Assembly: GCF_042477335.2 (NCBI RefSeq)
Contig: NC_091257.1
Coordinates: 44,052,501-44,116,500 of the forward strand
DNA length: 64,000 bases
Direction: 5' to 3'
Origin: Ovis canadensis
Taxonomy: Eukaryota; Chordata; Mammalia; Artiodactyla; Bovidae
Below, in pieces: positions 1 to 11,370 of this stretch. The position numbers and the translations under genes are program-made. Below the pieces are notes generated by a model that saw only the letters and a program-made list of their open reading frames with translations, did not search any database and was not told the DNA's origin. Position 1 is the stretch's first letter. Each line of letters begins with the position of its first letter.

Positions 1-33
1 TTTGATTTGGCACATGGAAACTGGGCATACTGT

Positions 34-50
34 GGGTGGGAAGGGAGGGG
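34..50 (+). other. G-quadruplex motif
   Basis: Four runs of three or more G are separated by loops of 1, 2 and 1 bases (GGG-T-GGG-AA-GGG-A-GGGG). A fifth run follows at 56-59. Such short loops are the configuration most often reported as stable in vitro. Whether it folds or acts in cells is inference. Confidence 0.6.
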
Positions 51-1019
51 AGAAAGGGGTTCATAGTTCTACACCAGAGAGACAATATGAGAAAAGCCAG
101 GGAAAGTATGTGTGTGATCAGAGTGGTAAGACACTGGTTTTGGTTACAGAGAGGAAATTTGTAGGGGACAATTAAATAGGCTGAAGCACATGGTACGGTG
201 GTTTGAGTGTCATCCTAAGGCTTTTTACTTAATTTGAAAGGCTGTGGGAAGCCCACTTTGTAGCAGAAAGGTAGACCATCAAAAAGATCGGTCTGGAAAT
301 AGTGCGCAGATTGGATTGGCATGCAGAGAGCTCGTGATGCGGGAGGGCAATGAGGAGTCCTGAGGAAAGAAAGCAGAAACACAATTGTGATGCAAGGAGA
401 ATAGCTGACTAAATGAGGTCAAACAAAATCCAGGAGAAAATCAACAAAAATTTGAGAAATAATCCCCAGTGGAAAGAGTATTCTTTGAAGGTGAGCCATT
501 TCTTTGGGCAATTTATGAGACAGGAGGCAAGCACTGTTACAATAAATGACCGTTAAGCTTGGCATCCTCTCTGGTGCCCTGGGAGTTGAGGGGGAGCCCC
601 AGTTCTCCAATTGGTAACTTTCAGAACTCAAGAAAAAAATGGAGTGGGTGGTTTACCTCCATATGGAAGCCTTGGGGGCATTTCAGTGGCTGCAGAGAAG
701 TTAACATAGGGAGAGTAATCAGTGCCGACACCAGATGAGAGCCAATAAAGAGATGAATGTCCTGATTGTGAAATGACAATAAAAACAGGGATGAGAGTGG
801 AAGCTGAGCAACCCAGTCTAGGTTTATCTCTGCATCCTGAGCTGGATCCATGATTCACAATCGGCTACAGTTCCCAGGGCATCCATTTTCCGCCATAAAC
901 AAGAATGACAGGCCTCTTCCCAGATGCGGAAACAGATTGTAAAACCTCCACTTTCCACTGGCAGCTCTGACAGCCAAAGTTATTTGAAATCGCACCAGCC
1001 TGAAAGGAACTGGAGGCCC

Positions 1020-1270
1020 AGCGGCTCATTGGGACGCTGCAAGCGAGCAGGGAGAGAGATGGCACCGAGCGCACGAGGGAGCACAGCAGTTCAAGCTGTG
1101 ATCACTAATAACCTTTATCTGGCTACAGGGAAGCACCGGAACAGTGGCCAGCACCTGGGGCACACGGACTCACACTGTACACACGAAGCGCACGCAAGTG
1201 CGCATGTGTGTACGCACATACACATGCACGTACGTGCGCCTCACGTACTCGCATCCCCGTCCTATGTCTC
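1020..1270. promoter_or_regulatory. CpG-dense alternating purine-pyrimidine patch
   Basis: The 80 bases at 1181-1260 hold 11 CpG dinucleotides by hand count, set in an alternating CA/CG/TG/TA context, with more CpGs at 1020-1080. This is far above the usual mammalian CpG depletion. An inverted repeat, GCGCAC (1188-1193) and GTGCGC (1198-1203) with a four-base spacer, lies inside. The tract could be a short CpG island remnant or a Z-DNA-prone microsatellite derivative. No TATA box or start site is evident. Confidence 0.35.
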
Positions 1271-2057
1271 CGAGGACATGGCTCCTTGCCTGCTCGGTGC
1301 CAGACAAGACCCAGCAGAGAAACCCTGCCTTATTTGCCTTGGAAACCTCCTCTCTCCTGCTGCTTTCTTATGGAAGTAAGCGTTGAGTTCATCTGACGTT
1401 CAGCCACTTTTATTAAAACATTCTTTAATGTCCTAATGTAACCTCATGTTCCCTAACATCATGCTGACCTCATTTAAGGCTCTCTAACAAACTTACTTTT
1501 AAAAAGATCACTGCCAGGCCAAGCCCTCCCGTTTAAATGGCTAAACAGCTTCAATCATAGTTTCCTGTCTCTCACAGACAAGAGTCATCCCATGTGGGAA
1601 CGGAAAGAAGGCATCCAGGCCATCGGCTTGGATTACACATCAGGAAAGGGAGACCAGACAGAAGGCACGACTGGCCCCAGGCAAGGATTTCTTTCTTTCT
1701 TTTTTTTTCCAACCAAAAGGGCCAAAGGAAGTTTGCGCGGTGTCACAGTGCTAAGTTTCGAGAAACTAGCCCATTGCACACTTGTCCTTCTGGTGGCGTT
1801 TTGAGTTGAGCAATGTAGCTGCTCCTTTCTGAAGTACTTCTTAGCAAACAAGATAATTAAGACAATTGTCACAGTACTAGCTATGGAGGTCTCCACATCT
1901 TTGGAGGTCTGATTTCCTCCTGCTGGCAATAGCACCCCACTGGGGGAAAAAATATTGCAGAAATAAAAATTCTGTCTTCTTTTCAGCTGAAGAATAGGGA
2001 ATACACTGATGAGGGAATACAGGAGTTGTGATAATTTGTCCCACAAACAAGGGCATT

Positions 2058-3856
2058 TAATGAAATATTCTTTTTTTAAATGGGAGGATAATTGTTTTAC
2101 AACAGTTGTGTTGGTTTCTGCTGTACAACAATGTGAATCAGCTATATGTATACGTATATCCTCTCCCTCTTGAGCCTCCCTCCCATGCCCCCATCTGACC
2201 CCCAAATCCTACCCCACTAGTTCATCACAGAGTGCCAGGCTGAGCTCCCTGTGGTATACAGTTGCTTCCCACTAGCTATCTATTTTACGCATGGTAATGT
2301 ATATCTTCATGACCAAGATAATCACGATGGTGTGATCACTCACCTAGAACCAGACATCCTGGAATGTGAAGTCAAGTGGGCCTTAGAAAGCATCACTACG
2401 AACAAAGCTAGTGGAGGTGATGGAATTCCAGTTGAGCTCTTTCAAATCCTAAAAGATGATGCTGTGAAAGTGCTGCACTCAACATGCCAGCAAATTTGGA
2501 AAACACAGCAGTGGCCACAGGACTGGAAATCCCAAAGAAAGGTAATGCCAAAGAATACTCAAACTACTACACAATTGCACTCATCTCATATGTTGGTAAG
2601 GTAATGCTCAAAATTCTCCAAGCCAGGCTTTAGCAATACATGAACCATGAACTTCCAGATGTTCAAGCTGGTTTTAGAAAAGGCAGAGGAACCAGAGATC
2701 AAATGGCCAACATCCGCTGGATCATGGAAAAAGCAAGAGAGTTCCAGGAAAACATCTATTTCTGCTTTATTGACTATGCCAAAGCCTTTGACTGTGTGGA
2801 TCACAATAAACTGTGGAAAATTCTAAAAGAGATGGGAATACCAGACCACCCGACCTGCCTCTTGAGAAACCTATATGCAGGTCAGGAAGCAACAGTTAGA
2901 ACTGGATATGGAACAACAGACTGGTTCCAAATAGGAAAAGGAGTACGTCAAGGCTGTATATTGTCCCCCTGCTTATTTAACTTATATGCAGAGTATATCA
3001 TGAGAAGCGCTGGACTGGAAGAAGCACAAGATGGAATCAAGATTGCCAGAAGAAATAGCAATAACCTCAGATATGCAGATGACACCATCCTTATGGCAGA
3101 AAGTGAAGAGGAACTTACAAAGCCTCTTGAGAAAGTGAAAGTGGAGAGTGAAAAAGTTGGCTTAAAGCTCAACATTCAGAAAACTAAGATCATGGCATCT
3201 GGTCTCATCACTTCATGGCAAATAGATGGGGAAACAGTGTCAGACTTTGTTTTTTGGGGCTCCAAAATCACTGCAGATGGTGACTGCAGCCATGAAATTA
3301 AAAGACGCTTACTCCTTGGAAGGAAAGTTATGACCAACTTAGTCAGCATATTGAAAAGCAAAGACATTACTTTGCCAACAAAGGTCCGTCTAGTCAAGGC
3401 TATGGTTTTTCCAGTGGTCATGTATGTATGTGAGAGTTGGAGTATGAAGAAAGCTGAGCACCGAAGAATTGATGCTTTTGAACTGTGGTGTTGGAGAAGA
3501 CTCTTGAGAGTCCCTTGGACTGCAAGGAGATCCAACCAGTCCATTCTGAAGGAGATCAGTCCTGGAAGGAATGATGCTAAAGCTGAAACTCCAACACTTT
3601 GGCCACCTCATGCAAAGAGATGACTCGTTGGAAAAGACTCTGATACTGGGAGGGATTGGGGACAGAAGGAGAAGGGGACGACAGAGGATGAGATGGCTGG
3701 ATGGCATCACTGACTCGATGGACGTGAGTCTGAGTGAACTCCGGGAGTTGGTGATGGACAGGGAGGCCTGGCGTGCTGCGATTCATGGGGTCGAAAAGAG
3801 TGGGACACGACAAAGTGACTGAACTGAACTGAACTGAATGTATATCTAATGAAATA
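2058..3856 (-). mobile_element. 5'-truncated L1 3' end, minus, split by BovB
   Basis: The segment 2068-2306 reads on the minus strand as the 3' untranslated end of a ruminant L1, with its A-tail as a T-run at 2071-2077. The direct repeat taatgaaata (2058-2067 and 3847-3856) looks like its target-site duplication. A BovB copy sits at 2307-3836, so almost no L1 sequence is left beyond it. A minus-strand open frame at 1633-2205 partly covers this L1 piece and is not treated as a gene. Confidence 0.8.
2307..3836 (+). mobile_element. BovB (RTE) LINE, 5'-truncated, RT domain present
   Basis: This plus-strand BovB copy lacks the endonuclease part and runs from the region just before reverse transcriptase to the typical tail of repeated ACTGA units. 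The 327-codon frame 2640-3623 shows the RT palm motifs in order: [12 protein letters not shown], the GVRQGCILSPCLFN block, YADD within LRYADD, then GLKLNIQKTK. A C-terminal [15 protein letters not shown] region follows. A small deletion near 2528 shifts the frame ahead of this open frame, and another frameshift near 3570 throws the last part out of frame, so the copy is inactive. An 11-bp perfect duplication, aatgtatatct (2296-2306 and 3837-3847), bounds it. Confidence 0.95.
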
Positions 3857-5109
3857 CTTTTAAGGAACAAAGAGAAATACATGGTTTATTTGTGTATGTA
3901 GACAATATAGTGTGTATGTATATTTCTAAAGAGCTGTCTTATGCCTGATATTTTCGTAGGCTATGTGTGATAGAGTTAACCTTTGGTTGTAATGGTATTA
4001 ATCCTTTTCATAAAGTCTTTGACTAAATAATCAAATTATTATCTTTTAAAATAATAAAAGATAATATTTTATTAACTTTGGTGTGTGACACCATGTGTTT
4101 GGTGCATCACAGCTGCAAAACCAGCTCTCCCATAGCAGAGTCAGGTTAGATCTTTCTGGGCTTGAACAAACCACAAAACAAAAATTTGCCTTTAAAATGT
4201 GACACTCTGACCCATCTCCAAGTCTTCCTTGAGTCATGATGAAATGTAATCACTGACCCTGCTTTAGCAATCAGCAAGGAAATGCTTCCAGTTTTCACAC
4301 TCACAGCAGGGCTCAATGTCAAGTTTGGTCTTAAAATCTCCCTTTTCCAGAAGCACTGCCTCATTGTTTGGGGAGGTTTTTTTTGTTTGTTTTTTTATTT
4401 TTTCAAGTTTGCCATTTATGGTCAAGGGAGCATTGTAGACTACAATTTCTGGTTTATTTCCAAGTGCAGTAGCAACCGAAATGACTGAGCAGAGAATCAG
4501 TTATGATGGTTTTAAAACAAAGTTTTTTTTTAAGGGAGAGAGGAAAGGAGAGAGAAAATGTTAAAACACTCGGGGGAAAAAATCTGGGTTATCATCTCAG
4601 CTAGTGCTAAGTAAACCCTGTGCATTTTGTCTAGTTTTGAGAAAAGCAGCCCTCATGATTCCCATCTTTTAGACAGTAGGAGCAATCTTTCTCTGCTCGA
4701 AGAGCACACATCCATGTGGCCTGTGTGTACATCCTCAAAGAAGGTTAAATAGTTGAATCCCATCCTTCCTTCATCAGATCTTAGAGATTTTGTGGCTTTG
4801 GAGGAAAAATCCAATCCCTTTATTTGTTCTAAATGTCTAACTGTTCTAAGAGGCTAACAGTAAAAGTTTGGATAAATTGCCATGCAAAATAAATGTAATA
4901 AACAAATCATTCAAACAAAAAGGAACAGATTTGAACTGGTAGCCGACAAGGTGCTCAAAGTCATAGGAGACTCCTAGTGGACTCCTAGAAAATGATTTCC
5001 TACTGTTTATTCTATGTTGAGAGGTTATAGCCCAGCCACAGAAAGGTCCAGAGATACGTCCCTGACAAAACTAGGAAAAAAACAGAGGGAACACAAGTTG
5101 GGTAGTTAA
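3857..5109. other. Unclassified DNA, AT-rich
   Basis: No gene or named repeat is recognised. At 4037-4066 an AT-rich perfect hairpin is visible, with a stem of about 12 pairs and a 6-base loop (arms 4037-4048 and 4055-4066). Poly-T and poly-A runs lie near 4378-4400 and 4525. Confidence 0.4.
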
Positions 5110-5343
5110 AAATTAAACTGGACATAGGTGGAATCAAAACAGAATACAGCCCACAGAATGGGAGAAAATATTTATCCTATATGTCTGATAAGAGATTAAT
5201 ATCCAGAGTAAATAAAGAACTCCTGCAACTCAACAACAACAAAAACAACCCAATTCAAAACAGGCAAAGAACATATATAGACATCTCTCCAAAACAGATA
5301 GACAAATGGCCAATCAGCGCATGAAAAGATATTCAACATCATT

Positions 5344-5554
5344 GTGTGTGTGTGCGTAGTTGCTCAGTTGTGTCTGACTCTTTGTGACTCCAGGGACCCT
5401 AGCCACCAGGCTCCTCTGTCCATGGGATTCTCCAGGCAAGAATACTGGAGTGGGTTGCCATGCCCTCCTGCAGGGGATCTTCCCAACCCAGGGATCAAAT
5501 CCAGGCCTCCCACACTACACGCAGATTGTTTACTGTCTGAGCCACCAGGGAACA
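5344..5554 (-). mobile_element. Bov-tA SINE, minus
   Basis: Reading minus, a tRNA-Glu-derived head (CCTGGTGGCTCAGA-like, near 5545) is followed by the BovA body and ends in a TG microsatellite at 5344-5355. The flanks aacatcatt and aacatagtt are a slightly diverged target-site duplication inside L1. Confidence 0.93.
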
Positions 5555-5768
5555 TAGTTAATCATTAGGAAAATGCGCATCAAACCACAATGAGATACCA
5601 CTTCATACCTATTGGAGTGGGCATTATCAAAAAGCAAACAGAAAAACAAGTGTTGGTATGGATGTAAAGAAATTGGAACCCTTGTGCATTGCTGGCGCTC
5701 ATGTAAAATGGTGCAGCTGCTACGGAAAACATTATGGTGGTTACTCAAAAAGCTAAACGTAGAATTAC

Positions 5769-6007
5769 TCTGTGTGTAATGTGTGTGTGCATGTGTGTGC
5801 CTGTGCACACGCTTGCTCAATCACTTCAGTCATGTCCAACTCTTTGTGACCCTGTGGACTATAGTCCACCAGGCTCCTCTGTCTTTGGGATTCTCCAGGC
5901 AAGAATACTGGAATGGAATGCCATGCTCTCCTCCAGGGGATCTTCCTGACCCAGGGATCAAACCTGGATCTCTGGCATTGCAGAGAGGAGCTACCTGAGG
6001 AGCCCAT
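5769..6007 (-). mobile_element. Bov-tA SINE, minus
   Basis: A second minus-strand Bov-tA lies in the same L1. The flanking duplication is agaattac (5761-5768) and acaattac (6008-6015), one mismatch. Its 3' end carries a TG/CA-rich tail at 5770-5812. Confidence 0.92.
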
Positions 6008-6560
6008 ACAATTACCAAAGGACCCAGCAATTCCACTCCTAGGTACACAGCAGGAAAAACTGAGGCAGGGACTTGAATAAGTATTTATACACCCATTTTC
6101 ACTAGCAGCGTTATTCAATTGCTTTATGTCCATTAGTGTATGAATGGATAAACAAAACGTGATACAGCCATACAGTGGAATTTCAGTCAACCTTTAGAAG
6201 GAATGAAATTCTGATGGATGCTACAACATGGGTGAACCTTGAAGACATAACGCCAAGTGCCATAAACCAGACACAGAAGGGCAAATAGTGCACAATTATA
6301 TTTATATGCGGTGCCTAGAGTAGTCAGTCCAGTACAGAGAGAAAGTAGAATGGTGGTTGCCGGGGTGGGGGAGGGGGAAATAGAGAGTAAGCGTTTCATG
6401 GGTATAGCGTTTCAGTTTAGGATGAAGAAAAAGTTCTGTGTGGTTGGTGGGTAAGGTTGCAGAAACCACGTGAGTGTAATTACTTACTGTCACCAAACTG
6501 TCCACATAAGAATAGTTTAAATGGTAAATTTCAGGTTCTGTTTATTTAACCACAGTAAAA

Positions 6561-7525
6561 GAGAGTAAAAATGATTTTAAACAGTCTAGCCCTGACTCTG
6601 TCACAGTCACCTTGTGACACACGGAGAGACTGGCCCTTTGGGTTAAGTGCTCATCCCACTTGGCAGCTCAGAGAGCTTGTGTTTCCAGGTACCTTCAGAG
6701 ATTTCTACTCGGCTCCAAGTCACTGGGACCAAAGAGATGATGGTCACCAGCAGAGTGTCGCCAAGACTGAAGAGAGGTGAACCCGTCCCTACGCAGGGGA
6801 AAGTTCCGCCATCCTAGGACCGTGCTCCTCATGGACCACTACTGCTACTCAGGCAACCTTGGCCTCACAAGCGCTCCCCTCCCCTCTGTGACCACCGCGG
6901 CTGGGCTAGATTAGGAGCCATACTAGGGCTGTAAGTAGGAGGACCCAAGTATTTATTCTCCTTTTCTTTTTCGTTCCTCATTCTGCTAAGATCACTTTAC
7001 TTTTAACATAAACATGGCTCCCTGCTCCCACTCGATCAAAATAGTGAAATATTCATACCTATTGGATTTTTAAAAAAGAGATCCTGGGTCAGTGAATCAC
7101 AGCTTGTGGAAGAGATACCAAGCTTATGAGAAAGAAAGGATACAAATGCTGACCAGGCAGTGGAGGGCATGGTGCCTGTTCATGGCGAGGAATGGCAGAA
7201 CCCTCAAGCCCCAGCTTCGCGGGCAAGCGTCCCAGCTCGAGCACTCTGTTCACAGGCTCCTCTCTGCCTCCCATCCTGCTGTCAGGTCGTATGACTGCCC
7301 AGTCTCTCCACCTTAGGAGGCCTGAACCCAGTCTGACCATTTCTGTTTCTCTTGACTTGCTGTGCATTTCAGACAGATGTCTGCAGAGATGAAACAGTAG
7401 GATGTTTTCCACTTGTTTCATGATCCATGGAGCTGAATTTCTCAAGGTAACAGCCTTTGAAACCAGTGGTAAAAATGCACTATCAAACCATGAAAAGGCA
7501 TGGAGGAACCTTAAATACAGTTGCT
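6561..7525. other. Unclassified DNA
   Basis: No repeat family or gene is recognised. Open frames here are short (at most about 118 codons, minus 7089-7445), and no splice signals or domains support them. Confidence 0.4.
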
Positions 7526-7735
7526 AAGGGAGCAAACTCCAGGAGATGGTGAAGGACAGGGAAGCCTGGCACACTGTAGTCCATGGGATCGCAAGGAGTC
7601 AGACAGGACTTAGCAACCTGCAATGAGAAACCTATGCACAGCAGAGTAGCCCCTGCTCACTGCAACTAGAGAAAGCCCACATGCAGCAACGAAGACCTAG
7701 TGCAGTACTAAATAAATATTTTTTAAAAGTCTGTT
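7526..7735 (+). mobile_element. BovB-tail fragment fused to CHR-2-type SINE tail
   Basis: Positions 7526-7612 match the last part of BovB, the region covering GATGGTGAAGGACAGGGA to the AGTCAGAC block. From about 7620 the text switches to the tail of a CHR-2-type tRNA-derived SINE (CAACTAGAGAAAGCCC, CAGCAACGAAGACC) ending in A-rich sequence. The junction has no intervening spacer, so one element was probably truncated by the other. Confidence 0.7.
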
Positions 7736-8689
7736 AAACAAAACATATATATACACACACAAATACATGCATACATGCATATATATGGGAGGATTTTAAA
7801 AATACACATGCCTCGGCCCCACCCCAAAGGTTCTGATTTGATTTGTTTCCACTGGCACATGTGGGTTTCCCCAAAGTAGTCTGAGGCTTAAAGTCACACT
7901 TTGTTGTCAAAGAGCAAGAAATCCCGCAAGTTTACCGACTCAGGACCTGAGCCCATCAGCATCACTTAAGAACAGTGGGTCAAGTCTTCGATACTTGAGG
8001 AAGTTGCTGAAACTCAGAGACTGGCTGGAGGCCAAGACCACTGTTAGGGTCACTCTGAGGCTTAAATGATTTCCAAACTCATTGCTGGGAAAGTTTTAAG
8101 GAACAAAATGAGCAGAGTGTCAGACAAGAAGATATGAGTCTGGTTTTATTTTTTTCCCTTAAATTTCCTTTTCTCTGAAGTAACTAAGAAGAGCTTTGTT
8201 TCAAGACATGAGTCCAAAATTCACATTCACTTTGGATTGCAGTTTCTGGCTATTTCCTTAGTGGTGACTGTGACTAGAAGTGCGCCCACCTTTCCCTTTA
8301 GGGTTCTGGTGTCCTCCGACTTTTCTTCCTCAACTCCGGTTTTCCGCAGCAACCCAGGCCTTGGCCACTGAGTTTCCAGGGCACTGAGCTCCTTCCCTCA
8401 CTCCTCTCCTGTCCCCTGCGCTTCCTCCTCTGTGGACAGGTTTAGAAGCTCACTCAAATCCGTGCTTGCTTCTGACTGATCAGATTAAGGTAACCACACT
8501 ATTGTAATGGAGGATAATGCCTTATTATGTTACTCCCTCTCAACAATTGACAATATGCACACAAAGCTTCCGTATTCTTTACATCTCTTGGCCCTGAAAT
8601 TCCATATGTGTCAGCAAAGCTTTATCTCAACGGGTGTTCATTTTACAGCACGGGCTGTATTACATGGAAAACATAAATGTTTGACAGGA
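7736..8689. other. Unclassified DNA with TA/CA/TGCA tract
   Basis: A short alternating tract of TA, CA and ATGC units occupies 7744-7788. The remainder has no recognised repeat or gene. Confidence 0.45.
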
Positions 8690-8896
8690 GTGTGTGCATG
8701 CGTGCTCAGTCATGTTCGAATTTGTGATCCTATGGATTGTAGCCCACCAGGATCCTCTGTCCATGTAATTCTCCAGGCAAGAATACTGGAGTGAGTTGCC
8801 ATTCCCTGCTTGAGGGAATCTTCCCCACCCAGGGATCAAACCCAGGTCTCTTGCATTGCAGGCAGATTCTTTACTGTTTCAGCCACCAGGGAAGTC
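8690..8896 (-). mobile_element. Bov-tA SINE, minus
   Basis: The complement shows the tRNA-like head CTTCCCTGGTGGCTGAAAC near 8895 and the BovA body with GAATACTGGAGTGAG in the middle. It is complete but diverged. Confidence 0.92.
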
Positions 8897-10444
8897 CTTG
8901 ATAGGGGACTGCTCTTCAAAAAAAGCTCCCTGCAATCATTCACCATTTCGGCCCCAAGGAGAGGGGAGAGGGATGCCACTGAGGGTTGGAGGATCTGAGA
9001 CTTGGGAATGGTCTTTGAGTCGCAAGAAATTAATTAATGCAAATCACTTACTGTGTTTGGAGAAGAGGAAAAGAGTGTGGGGAACTGAGAGCGGGGAAGT
9101 ACGCAGAGGCTTGTGTTCCGTTTTCACTATTCTGCCCTGAAATTCTGAAACAGGGCATGTTAAATGGGTTGAATGGAAAGAGCAGAACATCAGGGTTCAT
9201 GGTTGCCCAGCCTGGGGGCCCCTGCAAGCTAGGCCCCATGTGGGCCTAGAGTACTGCGAGGTAGGAGGGGCCTCTTGGGGATTCCCAAGACCATGTTCCT
9301 GAACCCCCACAGTCTGTTAGCACAGGGATCCAGCAGGCCTCTGTGTGCCTTGGTATAGCACACAGGGTTAGTGGGCTGGCAGCCTTGGCTCAGGACACAC
9401 TGGTGACGGCATGCTGGGATCCTAAACCAAGATGCAAATGACTGGACCATTAAACCCAGTGGCTGGAGCCACAGAATAGCTCAAAAGGCCAAAAGAGAGT
9501 GTGCTATCTCAGCGGACAGCAGACCCAGGGCAGATCCAGATCCGCCAGTCTTCATTAGGGAGCAGTGAGGGCGCAGATGGCAGCACACAGCTCCAAAGCC
9601 TTTAACCAACATCCCAGCCCTTCTCTGAGAAATCCAGACACAGTCTCAGGAAGGCGCTGGGGGCGGGGACCCGAAAACCGGAACATTTATCAAGAGAAAC
9701 TGACCTGAATGGGATTATTCAGCCAGGATAAAAACAAAGACTTTTCATTTTCTCCCTAAATAGTATGGGAGGCCAGAGATACAGAATTGGATCTGATGGA
9801 AAATGTTTTTTCCATCAGAAGAAAACATGTTTCTTGGCTGTCAGAGTAGTGCTGTGTTAAATTTTCAGACCACTATGTTTACCATATAGCCAGGTTACCC
9901 TCAAGGCAGGAGGTCAAAGGACCCATTTTCAAAGAACTAAACCAAAGAAAAAGCATTAAATATTGATGTTGAGGTGTTTACAATAAGAAGCTGTGGTCCA
10001 GCCACTATGCTACAGTGTAATCACTAATTGGCAAACTCCGGACCTCACAAAGTCTTGCTAGTTTCCAGCACCTTTTCTACTGCCTCTCTCCTAAATGCAG
10101 CAGACAAGGAAGGCAGCAGACGTTTAAGGACAACTTCCACCATGAGAGAGACAAACAGAAAAAAAGGTGGGGGCTCAGAAGAATCAGGCACAATGCAAAG
10201 AGTGGGGAGGGAATATCGAAAAATCACTAACATCTTCAGAGAGAAAAGACCCTTAAAAAAGTAGATTATGTGCAAGAAAAGAAACAATCAGACTTCAAGA
10301 AAGAACCTTTGGAAATTACAAATATGACAGCTGAAATTAAAAGAAGGCAGAAGATACACTCAAGGAAATCTCTCAAGAAATAAAAAACTAGGGAAAGGTC
10401 AGTAGGAGAGAAAAATACAAGAAAGTTATAAGGTAGGTTTAGGA
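8897..10444. other. Unclassified DNA
   Basis: I see no named repeat and no supported gene in this 1.5 kb. Frames on both strands are short and lack motifs. Confidence 0.4.
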
Positions 10445-10890
10445 GATTGTATTAGTTAGCTACCACTGTGTAACAAATTACCCCCGTGACCCCTAGTTTA
10501 GTGCCTTAAAACAATAATAAGCATTTACCACCTCACACAGTGTTTACAGGTCACTTAGCACTTAGCTGAGTGATTCTGGTGTGGGGTCTGTCCCAGGCTA
10601 GAGTCAAGATGCTGTTGGGGACTGTGGTCACCTTGGGCCTGACGGGTCTGCAGGGTCACTTCCAAGATGGCTCCCCCTTGGGGAAGTTCCTCCCTGGCTG
10701 TTCCTCATCATGCGGACTCTGCATAGGGCTGCTTGAGTGTTCTCTCAACATGGGAACTGGCTCACCCCAGAGCAAATAACCAGAAGGAGAGCAAGGAGCA
10801 AGGTGCAGTGCTTTTCAGAAGTAACATGCTGACCTTTCCATCACATTTTGTCTGCTAGAAGTAAAGTCACTCAGTCGGGCTCAGGGAGAA
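10445..10890 (-). mobile_element. MaLR/MLT1-like LTR, minus
   Basis: The plus-strand text resembles the reverse complement of old MLT1-type LTRs. It opens with a TTAGCTACCACTGTGTAAC-like block, then a stretch on CTTAAAACAA, TCAAGATG and AGGGCTGCTTGAGTG. The right edge is approximate. The family call is from memory of such LTRs and is tentative. Confidence 0.55.
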
Positions 10891-10919
10891 GGATCTAGAA
10901 AGGGTTGACAGCAGTGAGA

Positions 10920-11370
10920 TGACTCACAGATGCTGGGCAGTAGAGCAGGTAGGGTGGAAACAACACAGGTTTTGATGTCAGGGGATCATGAACTTGAATC
11001 TCGGCTCCTCCTCAGGCAAATCATTTGTCTCTCCTCAGTTTCCTATCTTGTAAAATGGGTATGATATTAGTTAGTGAAGTTGCTCAGTCGTGTCCGACTC
11101 TTTGCGATCCCATAGACTGTAGCCTACCAGGCTCCTCTGTCCATGGGATTTTCCAGGCAATAGTACTGGAGTGGGTTGCCGTTTCCTTCTCCAGGGGATC
11201 TTCCCAACCCAGGGCTCGAACCTGGGTCTCCTGCATTGTAGACAGACACTTTACCATCTGAGCCACCAGGGAAGGGTATGATATTGCCACTATGCAAAGT
11301 TTTAGTAAATTGAGAACAAACTCTTAAAAGTGACTTATACATGATAGGTGCCAAATAAACCACAGTTTTA
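10920..11370 (+). mobile_element. MIR SINE split by Bov-tA
   Basis: MIR wording runs from the region before 10970 through CTCCTCAGTTTCCTATCTTG to 11068 and resumes at 11286 with a GCCAAATAAACC end. The interruption is the Bov-tA at 11069-11273. Confidence 0.75.
11069..11273 (-). mobile_element. Bov-tA SINE, minus, perfect 12-bp duplication
   Basis: A complete Bov-tA is flanked by perfect copies of gggtatgatatt at 11057-11068 and 11274-11285. The perfect duplication and low divergence suggest a fairly young insertion. Confidence 0.96.

Larger units (their letters stand above)
1..2057. other. Unclassified non-repeat-like DNA
   Basis: No transposable element or gene is recognised here. The stretch contains a short-loop guanine-run motif at 34-50 and a CpG-dense patch at about 1020-1270. 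A 151-codon open frame on the plus strand (924-1379) crosses the CpG-dense patch but has no recognisable domain and is not called as a gene. Around 200-360 the wording resembles an old mammalian interspersed repeat, but I cannot name the family. Confidence 0.5.
5110..6560 (+). mobile_element. Old L1 3' portion interrupted by two Bov-tA SINEs
   Basis: The plus strand reads as the C-terminal part of L1 ORF2 followed by 3' UTR. Typical wording covers the stretch from the first residues near 5147 to the GGTGGGGGAGGGGG block near 6365. The coding part is full of stops and frameshifts. Two minus-strand SINEs (5344-5554 and 5769-6007) split it, and the L1 text resumes exactly after each. The left boundary is approximate. 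Confidence 0.85.

Noticed and set aside
924-1379. 151-codon plus-strand frame
   Set aside because: It runs through the CpG-dense CA/TG tract, giving a low-complexity His/Thr/Ala stretch. No domain, splice context or homologue is recognised.
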